From assembly GCA_014872805.1 (NCBI GenBank), contig WKFN01000007.1, forward strand, positions 1-64,000: DNA of 64,000 nucleotides, given 5' to 3'. The DNA comes from Opacimonas sp014872805 (GTDB lineage Bacteria; Pseudomonadota; Gammaproteobacteria; Enterobacterales; Alteromonadaceae). Made by a program: the position numbers and the translations under genes. Shown piece after piece: positions 55,110 through 63,520 of the stretch (its first letter is position 1; every line of letters begins with the position of its first letter). The notes under the pieces are model-generated. The model had not been told where the DNA came from, made no database searches, and worked only from the letters and a program-made list of their open reading frames with translations.

Positions 55110-56162
55110 CTAACGATTACCTGCTGCAATTTTGTGCTTTGCCATGTTTACTGCAACATCGGATGTCGCCAGTCCTGTGGTGTCTGAGTCTGCAAAGATG
55201 TCGTTCAATGTTTTACCAATCTGCTCTAGATGCGCCTTGATGTTATCAGCCGGACTATGTAAAGCCTGGTGGTGGATATCAATGATGCCACCAGCATTGA
55301 TGACAAAATCTGGCGCATACAAAATGTTTTTGCGTGTCAAGACATCCCCAAACTCGGGTTCTGCAAGCTGGTTATTCGCCGCGCCGGCAATAATCTTTGC
55401 CTCAATTTCATCTATCGTGTTGGCATTAACTGCACCACCTAAGGCACATGGGGCAAATACATCACATTTTTGTGCATGAATATCTTGCACCTCACAGATG
55501 GTCACGTTCGGATGAGCGGCATAACCTTCTAAACTTGGCGCATACACATCCGCTATGAGTATCTTTGCCCCCGCATCCAAACAATGTTGCGCAAGTCTGC
55601 GCCCAACTTGTCCTGCACCTTGGATCGCGATTGTTAAACCAGTCAAATCTGAATTGAGTTTGTAGCGAACAGCCGCCTGAATGCCGACAAATACGCCGTA
55701 CGCGGTTGCTGGTGCTGGATTACCGTCATGCTCAGCCCCATCATATCGATGATGCGCTGAATACCCACCAGCGTATTCAGTAACTGTCGCCATGGTTCTA
55801 ACGTCACTGACACTAATGCCAGAATCCTCAGCCACAATATAACGTCCACCACAAGAATCGACAAACCGGCCCATTGCAAGCATCATTTCGGTCGATTTAT
55901 CTTGGCGTGGATCGCCAATGATGACGGATTTTCCACCACCTTGTGGTAGATTTGCAAGCGCTGCTTTGTAGCTCATGCCTTCTGCAAGACGCAATACATC
56001 ATCCACTGCATCTTGCTCTGAGGCGTATGGAAACATCCGACAACCGCCAAGGGCAGGCCCTAATGTCGTGTCATGAATAGCAATAATGGCTTTGGTTTGT
56101 GTTGCCTCATCATAAAACATACTTACTTGTTCATGATTGGCAAAAGCGATACTCGAATACAT
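55110..56162 (-). CDS. ldh: leucine dehydrogenase (Glu/Leu/Phe/Val dehydrogenase family)
   Basis: NAD-dependent branched-chain amino-acid dehydrogenase of 350 residues. The catalytic region has GMSYKAALANLPQGGGKSVI with Lys66 and Lys78 matching the active-site lysines of leucine dehydrogenase, GPALGGCRM binds the substrate, and the Rossmann loop GAGQVGRR follows. It deaminates leucine/valine/isoleucine to the oxo acids, or runs the reverse. An Lrp/AsnC regulator is divergent, which suggests control by amino acids. A phenylalanine preference cannot be excluded. Confidence 0.9.
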   Translation of the reverse strand: MYSSIAFANHEQVSMFYDEATQTKAIIAIHDTTLGPALGGCRMFPYASEQDAVDDVLRLAEGMSYKAALANLPQGGGKSVIIGDPRQDKSTEMMLAMGRFVDSCGGRYIVAEDSGISVSDVRTMATVTEYAGGYSAHHRYDGAEHDGNPAPATAYGVFVGIQAAVRYKLNSDLTGLTIAIQGAGQVGRRLAQHCLDAGAKILIADVYAPSLEGYAAHPNVTICEVQDIHAQKCDVFAPCALGGAVNANTIDEIEAKIIAGAANNQLAEPEFGDVLTRKNILYAPDFVINAGGIIDIHHQALHSPADNIKAHLEQIGKTLNDIFADSDTTGLATSDVAVNMAKHKIAAGNR

Positions 56163-56282
56163 AAGAACTTAAAACTGATTGTCATTGCTTCATACTAACC
56201 GAATAGTTGAATAAATTATATTGCCAGTTACATGATTTTTTTTGCCTACAAGTAAATAATTCAGTTGTCACAAACCGTCTTT

Positions 56283-56298
56283 TAGGATATATATCCTA
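56283..56298. promoter_or_regulatory. 16-bp palindrome in the ldh-lrp intergenic region
   Basis: TAGGATATATATCCTA is an exact palindrome, located 39 bases before the Lrp-type ATG and about 120 bases from the ldh start, in a divergent promoter region. Position and symmetry suggest an operator for the adjacent Lrp-type regulator, but AT-richness makes it a weak argument. Confidence 0.4.
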
Positions 56299-56336
56299 TA
56301 AAAATCACAATAACAATACCTCTACCAGGACCCTAT

Positions 56337-56798
56337 ATGAAACTGGACAAATTTGACCGAGAAATTCTCCGCGTTCTGCAAAAAGACGCCACCATATCCA
56401 TGGCTGACTTAAGTCAAAAAGTAGGCCTGTCTCATACACCTTGTTGGCGACGTGTAAAGAAGATGGAAGCCGAAGGGCTAATCCTTGCCAAAGTGACGTT
56501 ACTCAATAGCAAGAAACTGAACTTAGGGGTCTCTGTGTTTATTTATGTTACGTTGAAGAATCACGATGGAGATTCACTCACCTCATTTGAATCCGCAGTA
56601 CAGAGTATTGATGAGATTGTAGAGTGTCATACGACAAGCGGTGAAAAAGACTATTTGTTAAAAGTCATTGTGGAGAGTATTGAAGAATATGAGCATTTAC
56701 TTAAAAGCAAACTCACTCACCTTCCACTAGTCGATCATCTCAGTTCAACGTTCGCTCTGAAGCAAGTCAAAAATACTACAGAACTCCCCATAAAGTAG
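56337..56798 (+). CDS. Lrp/AsnC-family transcriptional regulator
   Basis: A 153-residue regulator. The N-terminal helix-turn-helix (about 1-60: LDKFDREILRVLQKDATISM, SHTPCWRRVKKMEAEG) is followed by the RAM/AsnC ligand-binding domain (about 65-145, with SGEKDYLLKVI). It is divergent from ldh, a common arrangement for regulators that respond to branched-chain amino acids. The target and ligand are inferred. Confidence 0.88.
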   Translation: MKLDKFDREILRVLQKDATISMADLSQKVGLSHTPCWRRVKKMEAEGLILAKVTLLNSKKLNLGVSVFIYVTLKNHDGDSLTSFESAVQSIDEIVECHTTSGEKDYLLKVIVESIEEYEHLLKSKLTHLPLVDHLSSTFALKQVKNTTELPIK

Positions 56799-56806
56799 CT
56801 GTGCGG

Positions 56807-57463
56807 TTAACCCGCATCTACTTGGTGTTCTGGCAATGCCTTAACGAAAGGCTCAAGCTCATTGCAGTGCTCGTAAATCTTATACAGTAAGGGAAACTCT
56901 TTGGCTACGTCAACGTCAAATCGCAATGCGCTGTATATTTGTGGCACCAAAACGACATCTACAATACTGACATCGAAGCCCAGACAAAACTTACCCGCTC
57001 GTCTTTTGAGTTTTCGCTCCATGACAGAGAGTCCCAAACGGATCCAATGTTGATTCCATGCAACGACTTTGTCTTGTTGTGCGTCATACTCGTCTTTGAG
57101 CTGATTGAGCACGCGCAAATTACACAGCGGTTGCACATCACAAGCTAGATCTTGTGCCAACGCTCTGGCTCTGGCTCGCTCAATGCGATGGGTTGGGATC
57201 AGTTTCAGTCCAGTATCGAATCGTTCGTCCAGATATTCGATGATTGCAAGGGACTGGTTGAGCTGAATATCCGCGTCTAAATCCACCAGAGTTGGTACCA
57301 TTTGCGATGGATTGAGGTTTAAATAATCATCTGAATATTGCTCACCGCCATCATTGATAAGGCTTACCGGAACGTATTCGTATTGCAGTTCTTTCAGGTT
57401 AAGCGCAATACGAACTCTATAACTGGCAGAGGAACGCCAATACCCATGTAATTGTAAATTCAT
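56807..57463 (-). CDS. maiA: maleylacetoacetate isomerase / zeta-class GST
   Basis: A 218-residue zeta-class GST. The signature YWRSSASYRVRIALNLK appears near the N-terminus (the eukaryotic motif is SSC-x-WRVRIAL; Ala for Cys is usual in bacteria), followed by NPSQMVPTLVD and the C-terminal helical domain. It isomerises maleylacetoacetate in tyrosine degradation, with glutathione. I take Met at 57463; the frame to 57502 has no support. The gene follows tyrR on the same strand; other pathway genes (hmgA, fahA) are not in the window. Confidence 0.87.
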   Translation of the reverse strand: MNLQLHGYWRSSASYRVRIALNLKELQYEYVPVSLINDGGEQYSDDYLNLNPSQMVPTLVDLDADIQLNQSLAIIEYLDERFDTGLKLIPTHRIERARARALAQDLACDVQPLCNLRVLNQLKDEYDAQQDKVVAWNQHWIRLGLSVMERKLKRRAGKFCLGFDVSIVDVVLVPQIYSALRFDVDVAKEFPLLYKIYEHCNELEPFVKALPEHQVDAG

Positions 57464-57529
57464 GACCGAATCCCCGTTTCTTTCTTTACCTGAGTATGGC
57501 ATGAGATTAGCTCCTTAGCGAGGCTAAAG

Positions 57530-59086
57530 TTATAGTTTAATCGTGGCTTTATTGATCCCGTATTCTCGTAACTTGTTCGCAATCGCAGTATGAGACAGCC
57601 CTAATTTACGAGCGAGCTGACGCGTAGAGGGATATGATGGATAGAGCTTACGCAACAAATCTCGTTCAAATTTTTTGATTTCTTCATCAAGGGTACCATC
57701 AAAACTTTCATCGATATAACTGACTGTCGTGGCACAAGATGGCAAATGAATATGTTGTTTTGAAATCTCATTACCATCCAAAATAGTCAATGCGCGTTGA
57801 ATCGCATTTTGCAACTGTCTGACGTTACCTGGCCAAGGGTAAGAAGTTATATAATCTACGCTGGATTTACTCAACTTCGCGACAGGGCGACCGAGTTTAA
57901 CGCAATGTTGTTTGATAAAGGTTTCTGCTAACGGGATAATATCTTGTTTGCGCTCACGCAAAGCCGGCATGACTAAGCTCAACACATTCAAGCGGTAGTA
58001 TAAGTCTTGACGAAACTTACCGGACTCAACCAACAGCCCAAGATCTTTACCTGTCGTACAAATGATTCTGACATCCACATTGACCGGAGCATCATCACCG
58101 ACTCGGTGAAAAACGCCGTCTTCAATGACTCTCAATAACTTACCTTGTAACTGTGCAGACATATCTGCAACTTCGTCCAATAACAAAGTGCCGCCCTTGG
58201 CTTCTTCCAATAATCCTGCTTTGGCTTTATTCACACCATAAGCACCTTGGGCAAAGCCAAATAATTCAGTTTCAGCAACATCATCAGGTAACGCAGCACA
58301 ATTTAGCGTCAAAAATGGTCCTTCAGCGCGTTGCGAAGATTCATGACAAGCTTTTGCAATCAATTCCTTGCCAGTCCCTGTTTCACCAAAAATCAATAAA
58401 GGACTAGTTTGATCAGACATCGATTTGGCCTCTCGGATCAAACGGCGCATGTTCTGAGATTGTGCATAAAAGGTGTCGAAACTGTCCGTTGGTGGGCGGT
58501 GAAATGCTTTAAACTGTTGGCCTAATCTGAGCTCGGATTTGAGTATAATCACTCCACCAGCAAGAATCTGTTGTTCATCTTCATCGGGGATAGTGACAGG
58601 TAAAATGTCCGCTATATAATCTTGTTCGACGTATTTGACTTTATGCGTCTGCGCAAGAGAATCTTTATTTTCGAGCCACCGGCTAAAACTAAACCCTTTT
58701 ACCCAGTCATGAATGTCGGCGTTGAGTAATAGTTCAACTTCGTGGTCAACGCTGTTTTTGGCCGCATCATTAATCAGTACTATGCGACCTTTGATATCAA
58801 TGGAAAAAACTGGATCCGGCATTGTTCTGATGATAGCACGTAACTCATTGCGTTCACGCTCGATGGGCATAAAGAGTGTCGTTTTTACATCTTTGATACC
58901 ATCAACTCTGCGGAGTTTCGCCATAATTTGTTGAAATTCAGCAAAGTCAATTGTAGGAAAAGACAAAAATATCTTGCCCTCTTGTGCTATTTCGATACCG
59001 CGTAAATCAATTTTTTTTTCATTCAACAAGCGGAGCACATCTTGTGTTATCCCCTGTCTATCTTCACAGCTAATTTCTAGACGCAT
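57530..59086 (-). CDS. tyrR: TyrR-family transcriptional regulator
   Basis: A 518-residue regulator with an N-terminal ACT domain (about 1-75), a PAS domain (about 80-190), an AAA+ domain (about 205-430, Walker A GETGTGKELIA) and a C-terminal Fis-like helix-turn-helix (about 475-515, TRQLARKLGLSHTAIANKL). The loop that contacts sigma-54 is degenerate (AQGAYGVNKAKAG rather than GAFTGA), as expected for TyrR, which works with sigma-70. It likely controls aromatic amino acid catabolism, including maiA 67 bases downstream. Confidence 0.92.
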   Translation of the reverse strand: MRLEISCEDRQGITQDVLRLLNEKKIDLRGIEIAQEGKIFLSFPTIDFAEFQQIMAKLRRVDGIKDVKTTLFMPIERERNELRAIIRTMPDPVFSIDIKGRIVLINDAAKNSVDHEVELLLNADIHDWVKGFSFSRWLENKDSLAQTHKVKYVEQDYIADILPVTIPDEDEQQILAGGVIILKSELRLGQQFKAFHRPPTDSFDTFYAQSQNMRRLIREAKSMSDQTSPLLIFGETGTGKELIAKACHESSQRAEGPFLTLNCAALPDDVAETELFGFAQGAYGVNKAKAGLLEEAKGGTLLLDEVADMSAQLQGKLLRVIEDGVFHRVGDDAPVNVDVRIICTTGKDLGLLVESGKFRQDLYYRLNVLSLVMPALRERKQDIIPLAETFIKQHCVKLGRPVAKLSKSSVDYITSYPWPGNVRQLQNAIQRALTILDGNEISKQHIHLPSCATTVSYIDESFDGTLDEEIKKFERDLLRKLYPSYPSTRQLARKLGLSHTAIANKLREYGINKATIKL

Positions 59087-59105
59087 GCCCTATCGCCAAA
59101 AATAA

Positions 59106-59123
59106 TGTTATACATTCTTTACG
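59106..59123 (-). promoter_or_regulatory. weak TyrR-box-like site upstream of tyrR
   Basis: TGTTAT-N6-TTTACG at 59106-59123 partly fits the TyrR box TGTAAA-N6-TTTACA (9 of 12 defined bases) and lies 20 bases before the tyrR start. Autoregulation is plausible but the match is weak. Confidence 0.3.
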
Positions 59124-59183
59124 AAAATGTACCGAACAAAGTTCACTCTACCAAACTGACAATAACGCCTGAAAAGATCATCT

Positions 59184-59213
59184 CAAGGATATTCTGATGC
59201 TTGAATATCCTTG
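59184..59213 (-). terminator. hairpin ending the psp operon
   Basis: CAAGGATATTC (59184-59194) and GAATATCCTTG (59203-59213) are exact reverse complements, an 11-bp stem with an 8-nt loop, 11 bases past the pspC stop. On the minus strand a T-run follows only after several bases (AGATGATCTTTT), so termination efficiency is uncertain. Confidence 0.6.
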
Positions 59214-59224
59214 CTATTTTTAAA

Positions 59225-59656
59225 TTAGAGTTTCCCTAATTCACGGTCGAGCTTAAATGTGGGGCTGGTCACATACGTCTCAATGTCTCTCAAGCGACGT
59301 TCCGTGTCGGCAAATATTCCCTGCACCTCAGCTAACGCTTTTTGTGGCGGTTGACCGGCTTGCCACACTTTTTGTTTGATTTCTACTCTAGAACCAGTGG
59401 TTTTAGTCCACGTTGGTTTGCCCCCCATGTCGACCACATTTTCGGAGTCCACCTTTATGTGGTCGGGGCGTTCGTCCATGATAAACCACGCAACCACATA
59501 AGCGACAAACATAAATGGCCCAGCCATTAAGAAGAATGCGGTGACGGTCAGGATCCGTACTAACCAAGTTTCCAAACCAAAGTAGTCTGCAATCCCTGAA
59601 CACACGCCCGCTATACGTTTGTTTTTGGGATTACGGTACAATTCTCGTTTGATCAT
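59225..59656 (-). CDS. pspC: phage-shock protein C
   Basis: A 143-residue membrane protein of the PspC family: RELYRNPKNKRIAGVCSGIADYFGL at the N-terminus, one or two TM helices (about 32-62) and a cytosolic C-terminal coil (about 95-143). It senses envelope stress and with PspB recruits PspA. Start at ATG 59656 gives an ATGA overlap with pspB. Confidence 0.9.
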   Translation of the reverse strand: MIKRELYRNPKNKRIAGVCSGIADYFGLETWLVRILTVTAFFLMAGPFMFVAYVVAWFIMDERPDHIKVDSENVVDMGGKPTWTKTTGSRVEIKQKVWQAGQPPQKALAEVQGIFADTERRLRDIETYVTSPTFKLDRELGKL

Positions 59657-59892
59657 ACTTTTTCTCTCCACTGTGGATGTTCATTATCTAGAATAGATTC
59701 GAGCGTTTTAATGCGCTCAGACATCTGCTCAGCGCGATCGGCGAGTATTTGCAGATCCTTGACATCGTTTTCAGATAACCCTTTACCGAGTTGACGTTTA
59801 CTGCGGTAATGTAGGATCAACCAAGTTGGCGCCACAAACAACATAAACAAAATCATTGGTACGCCAACGGCTATGATAAAAAACTCTTCCAT
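59653..59892 (-). CDS. pspB: phage-shock protein B
   Basis: A 79-residue protein: one N-terminal TM helix (about 4-25) and a cytosolic coiled coil (about 30-75) with LSENDVKDLQILADRAEQMSERI. PspB works with PspC to release PspF from PspA under membrane stress. It overlaps pspC by ATGA and lies 40 bases after pspA. Confidence 0.92.
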   Translation of the reverse strand: MEEFFIIAVGVPMILFMLFVAPTWLILHYRSKRQLGKGLSENDVKDLQILADRAEQMSERIKTLESILDNEHPQWREKV

Positions 59893-59932
59893 CAGGGATC
59901 TCCTCGTAAATTTCGGTGTTCATTAAGACAGA

Positions 59933-60592
59933 CTACTTCGACTGCATTTTTTTCTTTAATGCCTCTAACTCATCATTGATTTTGTCATCGGCAGCAAGTT
60001 CGGCAAATTCATCATTAAGTGTTTTTTTACCTAAATCATAGGCTTCAACTTGTGCTTCTAAATCGTTGATTTTGCTCTCGTAGCGCTCAAACCGATGCAT
60101 CGCATCATCAATCTTACTGCTATCAAGTGTCTTACGTACCTCAAGACGAGAATTTGCAGTATTTTTACGCATAATGATGGCCTTTTGACGAGCTTTGGCG
60201 TCTGCAAGTTTTTCTTGTAACTGGCCGGTTTCGATTTGTAATTTGGCCAGCTGCTCCTCGACTAATTGTAATTCACGCTCAAGCATGGTGACTGCTTCCA
60301 CGCATTTACTTTTTTCTTGCAAGGCGGCCTTCGCCAAATCATCACGCTCTTTGGCAATGGCTAGTTCAGCCTTTGCTTCCCAATCACTCGCTTGGGCTTG
60401 AAGCTTATCCATTTGCATCGCAATGTCTTTTTTGTTTGCAATGGTTTTCGCTGATGCACTGCGGACTTCTACTAACGTGTCTTCCATTTCCTGAATAATT
60501 AAACGCACCATTTTTTCAGGATCTTCAGCCTTATCTAGCAGTGCGTTGAGATTTGAATTAACAATATCGGTAAAACGAGAAAAAATGCTCAT
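59933..60592 (-). CDS. pspA: phage-shock protein A
   Basis: A 219-residue PspA/Vipp1 coiled-coil protein: MSIFSRFTDIVNSNLNALLD membrane-binding N-terminal helix, and long helices throughout (DPEKMVRLIIQEMEDTLVEVR). It binds stressed inner membrane and, in the absence of stress, inhibits PspF. AGGAG lies before the ATG. First gene of a pspABC operon, driven from the sigma-54 site at 60662-60678. Confidence 0.95.
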   Translation of the reverse strand: MSIFSRFTDIVNSNLNALLDKAEDPEKMVRLIIQEMEDTLVEVRSASAKTIANKKDIAMQMDKLQAQASDWEAKAELAIAKERDDLAKAALQEKSKCVEAVTMLERELQLVEEQLAKLQIETGQLQEKLADAKARQKAIIMRKNTANSRLEVRKTLDSSKIDDAMHRFERYESKINDLEAQVEAYDLGKKTLNDEFAELAADDKINDELEALKKKMQSK

Positions 60593-60661
60593 GAACGACT
60601 CCTCAATATTATTGCGCTTGGTCCATTACCCAGCGCATTATGGATTGTGCATAGTTATACA

Positions 60662-60678
60662 ACCAAATATTGTGCCAA
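60662..60678 (-). promoter_or_regulatory. sigma-54 promoter of pspABC
   Basis: On the minus strand TTGGCACAATATTTGGT fits the -24/-12 consensus YTGGCACGRNNNTTGCW except that the -12 GC reads GG. It lies about 70 bases before the pspA start, between pspA and divergent pspF, exactly where PspF-activated promoters are found. The mismatch at the -12 element is in a normally well-conserved base. Confidence 0.7.
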
Positions 60679-60803
60679 CCCGAAAAAATCAACTAAACCA
60701 TTGAAAAAACAAGCATTTTACAAATTAATACATTTACAGGACTGGCTTCTTTTTTAAAAAAACACTAATATTTAGTGAAATTGACCAAACTGTAGAGAAT
60801 GTT

Positions 60804-61889
60804 ATGCGCCACCTTCGTCAAAATGACAATTTAATTGGCCAAGCGAATGTGTTTTTGGAAGTGCTCGAGCAAATTTCACAAATCGCACCATTAAACAAAC
60901 CCGTTTTGGTCATCGGTGAGCGCGGGACAGGTAAAGAGCTGATCGCCGCGCGTTTGCACTACTTATCGACCCGTTGGGATCAACATTATCAAAAACTCAA
61001 TTGCGCAGCGCTCAATGAAAACCTACTGGAAAGCGAGTTGTTTGGTTATGAGGCTGGGGCTTTTACCGGTGCGAGTAAGCGGCGTGAAGGTCGTTTTGAA
61101 ATTGCCCATGACGGTACGTTATTCCTCGATGAAATTGCGAACACCTCAGCGATGATCCAAGAGAAGCTATTGCGCGTGGTCGAATACGGTGAATTTGAAC
61201 GTGTGGGCGGCAACAAAACGGTAAAAGTCGATGTTCGCCTCATTGCTGCAACGAACGAAGACTTGCCTAGATTAGCTGAACAAGGTGAATTTAGAGCTGA
61301 TTTGTTAGATCGCTTAGCCTTTGACGTCATTACGATTCCACCGTTGCGTGAACGCAGCGAGGATATTTTGGTGTTAGCTGAACATTTTGCCATCAACATG
61401 ACCCGGGAGATGGAACTAGAACTATTTTCAGGTTTTAGTCAAAAAGCCAAACAAACCCTGCTTGAATATGATTGGCCAGGTAACATTCGAGAACTCAAAA
61501 ATGTCGTTGAACGAGCCGTCTATCGCAACAATAACCCGCATGTCCCAGTACATGAAATTGTGTTAGATCCATTTGAATCGGCCTTTCGTCCTCAGCAACG
61601 CATCAAAGCACCTAAACCTGAAAACCAAAATGCTGCCACTACAACGGCAACAACTAACCCACAGGATGTATTGACAACACCGCCTCAAGCGCAGGACAAT
61701 GCAAATAAGACGTTGCAGTTCCCGATGGATTTTAAGCAAGCAAGTCAAGACTTTGAAATTGATGTATTGCGCAAAGCGCTAGCCGATAGTCAATTCAACC
61801 AGCGTCGAACTGCTGAAAAATTACAATTAACGTATCACCAACTTAGAGGGTATTTAAAAAAATACAACCTCTTAGAGGAAGGAAAATAA
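60804..61889 (+). CDS. pspF: psp operon transcriptional activator PspF
   Basis: A 361-residue sigma-54 activator without a regulatory N-terminal domain. Walker A GERGTGKELIAARL is near 38-51, the GAFTGA loop is intact (YEAGAFTGASKR), Walker B GTLFLDEIA, and the C-terminal Fis-type helix-turn-helix is near 325-355 (RRTAEKLQLTYHQLRGYLK). A Gln/Thr/Ala-rich linker (about 270-310) separates the two. It drives pspABC from the opposite strand and is held inactive by PspA. Confidence 0.93.
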   Translation: MRHLRQNDNLIGQANVFLEVLEQISQIAPLNKPVLVIGERGTGKELIAARLHYLSTRWDQHYQKLNCAALNENLLESELFGYEAGAFTGASKRREGRFEIAHDGTLFLDEIANTSAMIQEKLLRVVEYGEFERVGGNKTVKVDVRLIAATNEDLPRLAEQGEFRADLLDRLAFDVITIPPLRERSEDILVLAEHFAINMTREMELELFSGFSQKAKQTLLEYDWPGNIRELKNVVERAVYRNNNPHVPVHEIVLDPFESAFRPQQRIKAPKPENQNAATTTATTNPQDVLTTPPQAQDNANKTLQFPMDFKQASQDFEIDVLRKALADSQFNQRRTAEKLQLTYHQLRGYLKKYNLLEEGK

Positions 61890-61892
61890 CCT

Positions 61893-63518
61893 ATGCGCAA
61901 TCTGCGCTTCGCATTCATTTTAAGTGTAACAGCCATGTTTGGCTGTACTGAACCAAAGACTGCGACGTCGATACAATCGGGGATCATTTATTGTTCCGAA
62001 AGTAGCCCTTCTTCGTTCAATCCTCAACTTGATACGTCAAGTACGACAGTGGATGCCAGTGCCCATCAACTCTATGATCGCTTGTTAGAAATTGACCCTG
62101 CTACTGGCAAGCCTATACCAGGATTAGCTAGCTCATGGCGGGTGAGCCGAGATGGATTGACATATTCTTTTCAATTAAGACCTAATATCACCTTTCATAC
62201 TACCGATTATTTTGTCCCCACTCGAACTCTCAATGTCGATGATGTGATATTTAGTTTTAAGCGCTGGACCGACCCGAATCATCCTTATCATTCAGTCAAC
62301 GGTGGTCGTTATCCTTATTTTGATAGTCTTAACCTACGTGAAAACATTATTCAGATTGCGGAAGTCAATCACCTGCGCTTCACCATACGCTTAAAACAAC
62401 CTGATGCATCATTTATCACGCACCTTGCCACAGATTTCTCGGTTATATTATCTGCTGAATACGCTGATACATTGTTACAACTCGGTGAACCTGAACGCAT
62501 TGATCACTATCCGATTGGTACTGGGCCATATAAGTTGGCTTACTACCGCAAAAATCAATACATTCGCTACACCCCCCACCTTCAGTATTGGAATGTTCAA
62601 GCTCATGATGGGCCGTTAATCTTTGATATTACCCCACAAAGTTCCTTGCGCTTAGCTAAGTTAATGACAGGGGAATGCGACTCAATTGCCTACCCGAGCC
62701 AAGCCGAAATTACTTATGTAGAAGGGCGTGATGATATTGTATTAGAGCAAGCCACTGGCCTAAATGTGGGTTTTTGGGCGTTTAATACCAGCAAAGCGCC
62801 TTTTGACAACGTACTAGTGCGCGAGGCATTGGCATCTGCGATTGATAAAACGACAATCATAGATGCCGTGTATTTTGATTCTGCGACTCGCTCACGATCA
62901 CTGATACCACCGACTTCTTGGGCATTTAGTGTGGATACGCCTGAAACGGAATACAACCCTGTTCGCGCTCGTGAACTGCTTGCTCAAGCGGGTTATCGCA
63001 ATGGTTTTTCAATGACGCTTTGGACACTTCCAGTGGTTCGTTCTTATAACCCTGATGCATTGAGAATGGCTGAACTCATTCGTGGCTATCTTGCCGAAGT
63101 AGGCATTACAGTCGAAATTGTCACCAGCGAATGGGATAGTTTTCGCGCTGGATTAGATCGTGGCGAACACGACTCAGTTCTCATTGGTTGGTCAGCAGAT
63201 AATGGCGATCCGGATAACTTTTATCGACCACTTCTTAGCTGCGGTGGCATTCAATCTGGTACTAATCGCGCCATGTTTTGTGACGCACAGTACGATGCCA
63301 TTATCCAACAAGCACTATTGACAACCAATATAGAGCAACGAAAAGCGCTGTACTTTCAGGCCAACCTATTAATCGCAGAACAAATACCTCTGATCCCAAT
63401 TGCCCATGCAAACCGCTACAAAGTCTTTCGCAACCATTTACGTGGAGTTGTTATCAACCCCTACGGTGGAATGCGCTTCGGTGAGATGTACAAGGCAGCA
63501 TCTGAGGGAGCAGAATAA
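61893..63518 (+). CDS. sapA: SapA-like peptide ABC transporter substrate-binding lipoprotein
   Basis: A 541-residue SBP_bac_5 family protein. The signal peptide ends in a lipobox-like MFGC (Cys18), followed by YDRLLEIDPATGKPIPGLASSW and later NVGFWAFNTSKAPFDNVLVREALASAIDK, typical of DppA/OppA/SapA. In enterobacteria SapA binds antimicrobial peptides and haem. Position next to pspF, with three bases between and followed by a permease, matches the pspF-sapABC order of other gammaproteobacteria. The ligand is not known here. Confidence 0.87.
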   Translation: MRNLRFAFILSVTAMFGCTEPKTATSIQSGIIYCSESSPSSFNPQLDTSSTTVDASAHQLYDRLLEIDPATGKPIPGLASSWRVSRDGLTYSFQLRPNITFHTTDYFVPTRTLNVDDVIFSFKRWTDPNHPYHSVNGGRYPYFDSLNLRENIIQIAEVNHLRFTIRLKQPDASFITHLATDFSVILSAEYADTLLQLGEPERIDHYPIGTGPYKLAYYRKNQYIRYTPHLQYWNVQAHDGPLIFDITPQSSLRLAKLMTGECDSIAYPSQAEITYVEGRDDIVLEQATGLNVGFWAFNTSKAPFDNVLVREALASAIDKTTIIDAVYFDSATRSRSLIPPTSWAFSVDTPETEYNPVRARELLAQAGYRNGFSMTLWTLPVVRSYNPDALRMAELIRGYLAEVGITVEIVTSEWDSFRAGLDRGEHDSVLIGWSADNGDPDNFYRPLLSCGGIQSGTNRAMFCDAQYDAIIQQALLTTNIEQRKALYFQANLLIAEQIPLIPIAHANRYKVFRNHLRGVVINPYGGMRFGEMYKAASEGAE

Positions 63519-63520
63519 AG

